Source: Perognathus longimembris pacificus (Eukaryota > Chordata > Mammalia > Rodentia > Heteromyidae). Taken from it: a DNA stretch of 64,000 bases. Below the pieces are notes generated by a model that did not search any database, was not told the origin of the DNA, and saw only the letters and a list, made by a program, of their open reading frames with translations. Positions 30,736 to 64,000 of the stretch are shown piece after piece. The stretch is from contig NC_063174.1 in NCBI RefSeq assembly GCF_023159225.1, positions 43,144,191-43,208,190 of the forward strand. The letters run 5' to 3'. Both the position numbers and the translations under genes were made by a program. The first letter of the stretch is position 1. Each line of letters begins with the position of its first letter.

Positions 30736-31351
30736 CAAGGGTCCCCTCTGCCTTGAACCTAGCTATCGGAAATGTGATAGCAGGAAGGTTGGTGGATCTT
30801 TTTCTTAGTATTTGACATCCATAAACTGCCCTAGGTGACATTCTCTAATTCACTTCAAGTCAAAGCCACAGTTCCTCTTCTCTATGGCTGTCTTTTGTTT
30901 TTTGCCCCTCCTCTGTGGATTAGTCAACTCATCTTCCACCCACAAGTGCCTCAGCACCCCTCCCAGTTTATCTCACTAACTGTACCTCACAAGCAGGACA
31001 GTTTAATTAGATGGGACAATGCTGCCTACCGGTTATGTGGTTTCTGAAACAACAACACCAACAGGACACAAATTCAATGGTTAATGAAAGAAAGTGGTAG
31101 AAAGACAAATGGAAAATGAACAGTCTCTTCAATATATGTGCTAGCAGAAATGATCATCCGCAGGCAAAATAAATGAATCTCAACCTAAACCTCTCAACTC
31201 AGATGGAAATGTAATTCAAGACATTCTAGAAAAAAAATCTGGAAATAAATGATGTGATATCATATGACATTATGAATATATTTACTACAGCCCAATCATT
31301 TGAAAGCTAAAATCCTATATATGCCTTCCTATAACTAAAAAATAAAAACCT

Positions 31352-31645
31352 TTAAGCTGAATGCAGTGCTTCACCCTTGTAATCCTAGCTTCTGGAGAGG
31401 CTGAGATCTGAAGGAGGGTGATTCAAGCCTGCCTTGGGAAAGGGGTGTCTACAAGACTCCATCTCAACAAATAAAGAGCTGGACACAGTGGCATGTCCCT
31501 GTCATTCAAGCTACACAAGAAGTGTAAATAAGAGTATAAAAAGACTCTATACAAAAAAACAAAACCACAAAAAGTGACTAAAGTGGCAAAGCACCTGCCT
31601 AAATTTAGCACATTGTCCTGAGTCCAAATCCCAATACCACAGAGA
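31352..31645 (+). mobile_element. 7SL-like/tRNA composite SINE
   Basis: 'cccttgtaatcctagcttct' then a worn right half with 'ctgagtccaaatcccaatac'. It interrupts the L1. Confidence 0.65.
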
Positions 31646-31813
31646 GTTTGAAATGGATCATAGAAGTAAAAGCTAAAACTTCTAGAATAAAACATAGGAG
31701 AAAAGTCTGACCTTGGGTTAAAAGTCTGTAATGTGATCCCCAAAGCTTGATCCATAACAAAAAATTAAATATTTTAAAAATTAAATATTTAAAAAATTAA
31801 AATATTTTATTGT

Positions 31814-32035
31814 GGGCTGGGGATATGGCCTAGTGGCAAGAGTGCTTTCCTCTTATACATGAAGCCCTGGGTTCAATTCCCCAGCACCACATATATAGAA
31901 AATGGCCAGAAGTGGTGCTGTGGCTCAAGTGGCAGAGTGCTAGCCTTGAGCAAGAAGAAGCCAGGGACAGTGCTCAGGCCCTGAGTCCAAGCCCCAGAAC
32001 TGGCCAAAATAATAATAATAATTATTATTATTATT
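31814..32035 (+). mobile_element. IDL-Geo SINE
   Basis: A full dimer followed by an (AAT)n/(ATT)n tail. Confidence 0.92.
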
Positions 32036-32429
32036 AAAATAAAAAATTATTGTGCAGAAAGGTTATTTCATAAGTCAGGTAATGAGTACACTTGTTTTTG
32101 GGCAATGTCACCCCTTCCTTTGCTTTCCCCAAGTTTCCCCTTCCCATTCCTGCCCACAAGTTACATAGTTCCTTTTCCACACAGGGCCTACTGAGTACCA
32201 TGTCTGCATTTGTTCATCCTTCCTCCCCAAATATATTAATTTTAAAAAAATTAATAAAGTTTGACTTTATTAAACATTTTTCTCATAAAAGATAGTAAGA
32301 GAATAAGAAGACAATTCCCATATACTATTTCCAAGTTATATTTTGACAAAGGACTTATAGCCACGACTAATCAAAAATTCTTAAAACACCTCAATAAGAA
32401 AATAAATAACCAACTTAAAATGAACAAGA

Positions 32430-32660
32430 GACCAGGTACGCATAACTCATACTTGTAATCCAAGCTTCTCAGGAGACTTAGATATGAGGATCGTGGTCCA
32501 AAGCTAACCCCAGCAGAAAAGTCCTTAAGAGTCTATTTCCAATTAACCAGGACAATGCCAGACTAGAGGTACAGCTCAAATGGTAGAGCACCAGGTAAGC
32601 AAGAAAGCTACACAAGGGTGTCCTGAGTTTAAGCCCCAGTGACAGCAAAAAAAGAAAGGA
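32430..32660 (+). mobile_element. 7SL-like/Geo composite SINE
   Basis: 'catacttgtaatccaagctt' and 'gtctatttccaattaaccag' with a worn Geo half. It splits the L1. Confidence 0.75.
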
Positions 32661-33525
32661 AAATGCAAAAGATGTGTATGACCAGCAAAGAAGACACAGG
32701 CATAGTAAATAAGCCTATAAGAGGGTGCTCCACATCGTTAATCATTAGAGAAATACAAATTAAAACCACCATGAAATATCACTATGCACTTACTAGAATG
32801 GAAAAATAGAATGGAAATGGGCAGTACTAAATTCTGACCAAAATCTGAGTAACTGATACTCAAAATATTCTCAGTGGCCATTCAAAACAGGAAATCACTT
32901 GACAATTCTTCCAAGGCTAAACCTCCACTACCATATGATCTACCAACCCTATGCAAGCTCTTCACTCAAGAGATATGAAAGCTTATGTTCATGGAGAAAT
33001 TTGCAGGTTTGCAGCACCTTTACTCATAATTACAAAATAAGATGAAACAGAAGGTGTCATTACGTGGGTGAAGGGAAAAACAAAGTGTGACTCATTCCTG
33101 TAACCAAATATTACTCTCAATTGGAATGGAAAAATACCGCAGCTTTATGCCACAACATGGATGAATCTTAACCATGTTTTGTTAAAAGTGAATCTGGGCG
33201 GAAGGAAATGTACTCATCACCTGACTCATGTAATTGCAATCCCTCTGTGCATCACCTTTATAATAATAATAAATAAATAAGGAGAAAAAAAAGAGTGTAA
33301 TTTTTTAAGTGAATCTGGGGGGTTGGAGACATGGCCTGGTTAGTAGAATGCTAGCCAGTGCACGAAAGTGTCAGGTACCAAGATCAGGTCCCAGTTTCAG
33401 AACCAAAAATAAAATAAATCTGCCTTCTTGAAAGAATCACTTGAGAGGGTGAGGAGGGGGGAGGGATGGAAAGAGAGTATAGGGGTTTCCGGTGTAGTCT
33501 CTGAAGGCTGCACTTGGGCAGCTCT

Positions 33526-60283
<26,758 letters not shown>

Positions 60284-61152
60284 GCCTTGGCTTATGCTGC
60301 TGGCCACTGGGATCAAGGCTAGAACAGAGGCCAGAGGAGCTCCAGCCCTGCTCAGCTGTGTGACTGACAGGTAAGAAGAGCAAGGGTGGTGCATGCCAGG
60401 GGCCATTGTGGTCTGGAAGAGGCATCACTGAGGTGGGGGTGGTAGCATTTCTGCTGGGTATAGCAAAATGGGTGGAATGGACAGGAGGACAAAGGAACCA
60501 CAAGGGTGAAGTGTGAGCCAGCATGATGCTCTGGGGAGCCACAGGATTTGCTCTGCTTTTGAGTGGGGGAGGAGCGATGCAGGTTGTGACTGCTGCAGGA
60601 GAGGAGGGGAAATGCTGATGGTAAGAGTAGTAACAATGGCTTTGTCTGAACCACATGCCCAGCACCCACAATTCACCAGGCGGGCGTGGGAGCTGACTTC
60701 CCACTGTGTTCTTGTCAGTACTGCCCCATATGATCAATGATGGAACAAAGACTGGAGAAGCTAAGCCCCCCAAGCTGATGCTTGGCCTCCAGTCTCTGTG
60801 GTTCTAGAATGTTCTACAACCCACCGCACTTGACCACCTCACTGAGGTGTAAGTGGACACTGCCCCTGAGAGGTCTGGGTCTATAAGTGGGCACCCATGG
60901 GCACCTGGCCTATGTCTAGATTCCTCTCAGTTGTTGTTGTCATGTGTTATTTCATTGACTAGCAATCTCATAGTTCAATCCCATTTTCATGAGATTTAAA
61001 CCATTTTAATAGTTTAATACAAATTGTTGTCACAAACATTCTTGCTAAATGGTGTTTACACTTGTATTCTGAAACAAGTTTGGTGGGGTGTGCCCAAGCT
61101 GTTGCCGAGTCAAAGGGGAAGCATCTTGTAAAATTATTTAAATTCAACCTTT

Positions 61153-61366
61153 GGCCTGGGAATATGGCTTAGTGGCAAGGGTGCTTGCCTTGTATACATG
61201 AAGCCCTGGGTTCGATTCCTCAGCACCACATATATAGAAAAAGCCAGAAGTGGTGCTGTGGCTCAAGTGGTAGAGTACTAGCCTTAAGCAAAAAGAAGCC
61301 AGGGACAGTGCTCAGGCCCTGAGTCCAAGCCCCAGGACTGGCCAAAAAATAAATAGACAAATAAAT
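61153..61366 (+). mobile_element. IDL-Geo SINE
   Basis: A full dimer with an (AAAT)n tail; 'caacctttg' on both sides. Confidence 0.92.
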
Positions 61367-61379
61367 AAATGCAACCTTT

Positions 61380-61615
61380 GCGGGCACCAGTGGCCCACAC
61401 CTATAGTTCTTGTTATTCAGGAAGCTGAGATCTAAGGATCACAGTTTGAAACCAGCCTGGGCAGAAAAGTTGGTGAGCCTTTTTATCTCTGGTTGACCAG
61501 CAAAAAGCTAGAAGTGGAGGTGAGGCATAAATAACAGAGCACTAGCCTTGAGCAAAAAAGCCAAGTGAGAGTGAGAAACCCTGTGTTCAAGCCTCAGTAC
61601 CAACACTCAATAAGC
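61380..61615 (+). mobile_element. 7SL-like/Geo composite SINE
   Basis: 'gcaccagtggcccacaccta', a worn linker and a Geo half with 'gcactagccttgagcaaaaa'. Confidence 0.8.
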
Positions 61616-61959
61616 AAATCCACCCCTTGCTAATCACTGAGCCAGCACGCTACCAAGGCCCCAGGCCAACAGTGACCATAACCACATTCACCGTTAGGCC
61701 AAGATGAGAGCTAATTTTCTAAACGGTGTCATTTGAATGTGAGCATGTTTTTAACCTTTGTCCATCAGCCACAAGGCTGGATTCACATTCATCCTCACTC
61801 CCCTTTCAAACCATCCTCACATTTCAGAAGCCATACTGGGTTCACCTGGAAAGAAGTTTGACCAAAGAAGTCTTGGCAAGTCAACAACAAACAGTACAAC
61901 TAAAGAAGTGACTGGAAAGCTCTGTGGACAAGCATCGTGGTCAGGGCTGTGCACAAGCA

Positions 61960-61965
61960 AATAAA
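61960..61965 (+). terminator. LRRC74A: Possible polyadenylation signal for LRRC74A
   Basis: The first AATAAA on the plus strand after the stop codon that is not in a SINE tail, about 1.7 kb downstream; a G/T-rich stretch follows. An earlier variant signal is equally possible. Confidence 0.3.
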
Positions 61966-63504
61966 GTCTGGATCTGGCTTGGCTCTGGGCGTTTCTGGGG
62001 TGCTGGGCTGTGTCCTTCACTGGGTGGGGAGAGCTTCTGTGTCTTGTGACCACCAGGGACTTGTGCTGGGTGGTCTCATCAAGAGCCATAGACAAGCTGG
62101 GAGTGGAATGGGGTTCCAGGCAGAAGGAAAAAGCCTGTGAGGAGCAGGTCAGGGGGCCAAAGCAGCAGTGGGCGTGGCCATTGTCGTGTCAAAGAGTTCT
62201 GAGGTGAGAGGCAGTGGCAGAAGGGGCAGGGGCTGAGGAAACCAGGGGAGGAGACTAACTGAGACACAGGAGATTAAGAGACCTGGCGTTGTGTCATCAC
62301 AACTACCAAGCAACGTGACCTGGGAGCATTCATTGGTCGTCCCATATGACAAATGGAACACACAAGATGAAGGCTGACCACTCTGCATTGACATTTTAAA
62401 TTCCTCAGGAAACAGTGCCAACAGGAAGAGCTTAAAGAAAATGAGGAATGCCCAAGAACAGATACCAGTGGGCAGAGCAGACCCGACAAAGGGGTTTGAT
62501 GAACTTCTGCGGTCCCCATTGTGGGCCAGCTGGGCAGGCACTGTGTCACATACACTGTGATCAGCATGGACAAGGACAGATGGCCCAGTGTCCACAGAGC
62601 TTCCCTAACAGGTCAGCCCTGCAGAAGACTCAAACCTGAGCGTGTGGCTGAAGTTGATTTTCTATCCACAATGGTGAAATAGGGACTCAGAATCAAAATT
62701 AAGATGAGAAAAAAATAAAGCAACAAAGCAGTCATGGTCAAAATTTACATCCAGTAGACACTAGATGGAAATGTGGAAATGGAGGCACAGGGGAGTTAAA
62801 CATTCTGCTCAAAATCCTCCCCCCACAGCTAGGCACAAGCAATGCTGACATTCACATACTGACCCGGTGGCTCTGACTCTATGATCTTAACCACAATTCT
62901 CCTCTGCCCTTCAGAGGATTTCCTGGATCCATACAGGGAGACACCCTGAGGGATTCCTCCTGGGAGAAATAATAGGAAGTGATAAAACCCCAGCCCAGCT
63001 GGACTGGCCAGTGGGAGGGAGGCAGAAGCAGAGATTGGACCCATCCAGGTGCTCTGAGCACGTCTGCTTTGTCTCCCCAGAAAAAAGGCAAGCCTTTGAA
63101 GTCCATGATGTCTTTCACTCCTCTGTAACCCACAGAAACCTCCCCAGTTCTATGTCTAACTACTGATCTGGGTGAGACTAAAAGGGAAGGCCTTGAGACA
63201 TCCAAATGTGCAATTGTATGTGACTGGATTGATTAAAAACCTTTCTTCCCCCCTCCCCACTCCTACGATGATTCCATGTATCCTTTGCATAAAACTGAAG
63301 GTAGTGACTGTTCTTACAAATCTTATTTTCATTTGAGTGGATTCTGGAGAATGATGGGCAATTATAGCTAGCTAAAATCTTCACCACCACAACCTCTGTG
63401 ACCCTCCAGGTCACCCCTTCATACTGACTCGCTCCTTGCAAGTAAGTGAGGGTCCCAAACCAGCCAGCAGTGTCCCTGGATGCCTCAAAAGTGAACTCTT
63501 TCTC

Positions 63505-64000
63505 TCCCCACCCCCTTTTTATTATCAAGGTGATGTACAGAGGGGTTACATACTTAAGGTAGTGAGTACATTTCTTATCATACTTTTATTACCCCCTTCC
63601 TCATTTTTCTCCCACCTTCCCTCCCCTGAACCACTCCCTCCCACCCCCGGCCCCCCAGCTTTTGTCATTTTTTTTTTAACCTTCCCAATGATGGACATCA
63701 TCCTTCTAGTCTACAAAGCTTATGAACTCTATGAACTTTAACAATAAGACAATTTCTTCCAGGTCGGGTGATATGTCCTTTCTTTCCTTTTGCTTAGTAT
63801 AATCTGATCCCTCTTTTTGCCTCATTTCTTCCCTCCCCCACTGCCCTTGAGTTGCTTAGTTCGCTTTCATCAATGTCCATTGCAGCTGTTGGGCCCCCTC
63901 TACTGTATTTTTTTTCAACTGCTTCCCACTCATTCTGTGCCCTCCTCCCAGCTTCCCTCAGATGTGTACATGTATACACCATATGTGAGGTAAAGAGTAT
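63505..64000 (-). mobile_element. L1 3' end, antisense, running off the window
   Basis: 'ttttattatcaaggtgatgt' and 'acagaggggttacatactta' are the complement of the local L1 3'UTR end. C/T-rich tracts (complement of the L1 polypurine tract) and older 3'UTR-like sequence follow to the window end. Confidence 0.75.

Larger units (their letters stand above)
31060..33290 (+). mobile_element. Old L1, ORF2 3' part and 3'UTR, split by SINEs
   Basis: Segments between the SINEs at 31352, 31814 and 32430 keep the order of L1 ORF2 ('acttctagaataaaacatag', 'attagagaaatacaaattaa', 'gcagctttatgccacaacat') and end with 'ctctgtgcatcacctttata' plus an AAT-rich tail. No open frame. The piece 32040-32250 looks like another L1 3' end in reverse. 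Confidence 0.75.
27250..33525. other. Intergenic DNA between ANGEL1 and LRRC74A
   Basis: No splice-bounded coding sequence is seen. It holds MIR, L1 and SINE insertions, listed separately. Repeat-free stretches (27250-28080, 28221-28650, 29930-30200) show no conserved protein and no clear RNA gene. Confidence 0.55.
60284..63504. other. LRRC74A 3'UTR and downstream intergenic DNA
   Basis: No further splice-supported exon is visible. Open frames of up to 178 residues on the minus strand (60773 to 60237, 62595 to 62149) match no family I recognise and have no splice or start context. IRF2BPL, the next gene on this side in human, is not reached. Confidence 0.6.

Noticed and set aside
62149..62595. 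148-residue open frame on the minus strand
   Set aside because: No family resemblance and no gene structure; probably chance in moderately GC-rich DNA.

Overview
The window is nuclear DNA of a rodent, most likely of the superfamily Geomyoidea (kangaroo rats, pocket mice, pocket gophers). The evidence is about two dozen copies of a dimeric SINE: a tRNA-Ala/ID-like left half, joined to a second tRNA-like half with the A box TGGCTCAAGTGG. This matches the published IDL-Geo family of that superfamily. Many copies have near-perfect 11-15 bp target-site duplications, so the family has been active recently. Species cannot be fixed from the sequence alone.

Two protein-coding genes are present, in the arrangement known from human 14q24.3 and its mammalian equivalents. 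ANGEL1 lies on the minus strand: ten coding exons between 26486 and 4368, reading frame intact for 668 residues, with a CpG-island promoter at about 25.85-26.84 kb and a 3'UTR running to about 2.45 kb. LRRC74A lies on the plus strand: thirteen coding exons from 37476 to 60283, every splice phase consistent, plus a candidate short first coding exon at 33526. The genes diverge from an intergenic stretch of about 7-11 kb. ANGEL1 is a CCR4/nocturnin-type EEP-fold phosphatase/nuclease that binds eIF4E. LRRC74A is a leucine-rich-repeat protein of the ribonuclease-inhibitor type with a degenerate EF-hand-like tail. Nothing suggests that they act together.

Layout: 1-2.4 kb, intergenic, with a strong CTCF-like site; 2.45-26.5 kb, ANGEL1, whose introns hold most of the L1 sequence (7.7-10.6 kb and 11.1-13.3 kb); 26.5-33.5 kb, promoter and intergenic repeats; 33.5-60.3 kb, LRRC74A; 60.3-64 kb, downstream intergenic, ending inside an antisense L1 3' end. 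Introns and intergenic stretches are dominated by IDL-Geo, by an older composite SINE with a 7SL/B1-like left half and the same Geo right half, by L1 pieces, and by old MIR/L2/MER5 fragments.

I found no previously undescribed gene system. The most interesting observations are: an L1 insertion whose 5' end starts with 25 nt of antisense 5S rRNA, later duplicated in tandem; a small processed-transcript insertion carrying AATAAA in the sense of ANGEL1, 22 nt after the exon 3 splice donor; and the right half shared by two SINE families with different left halves.
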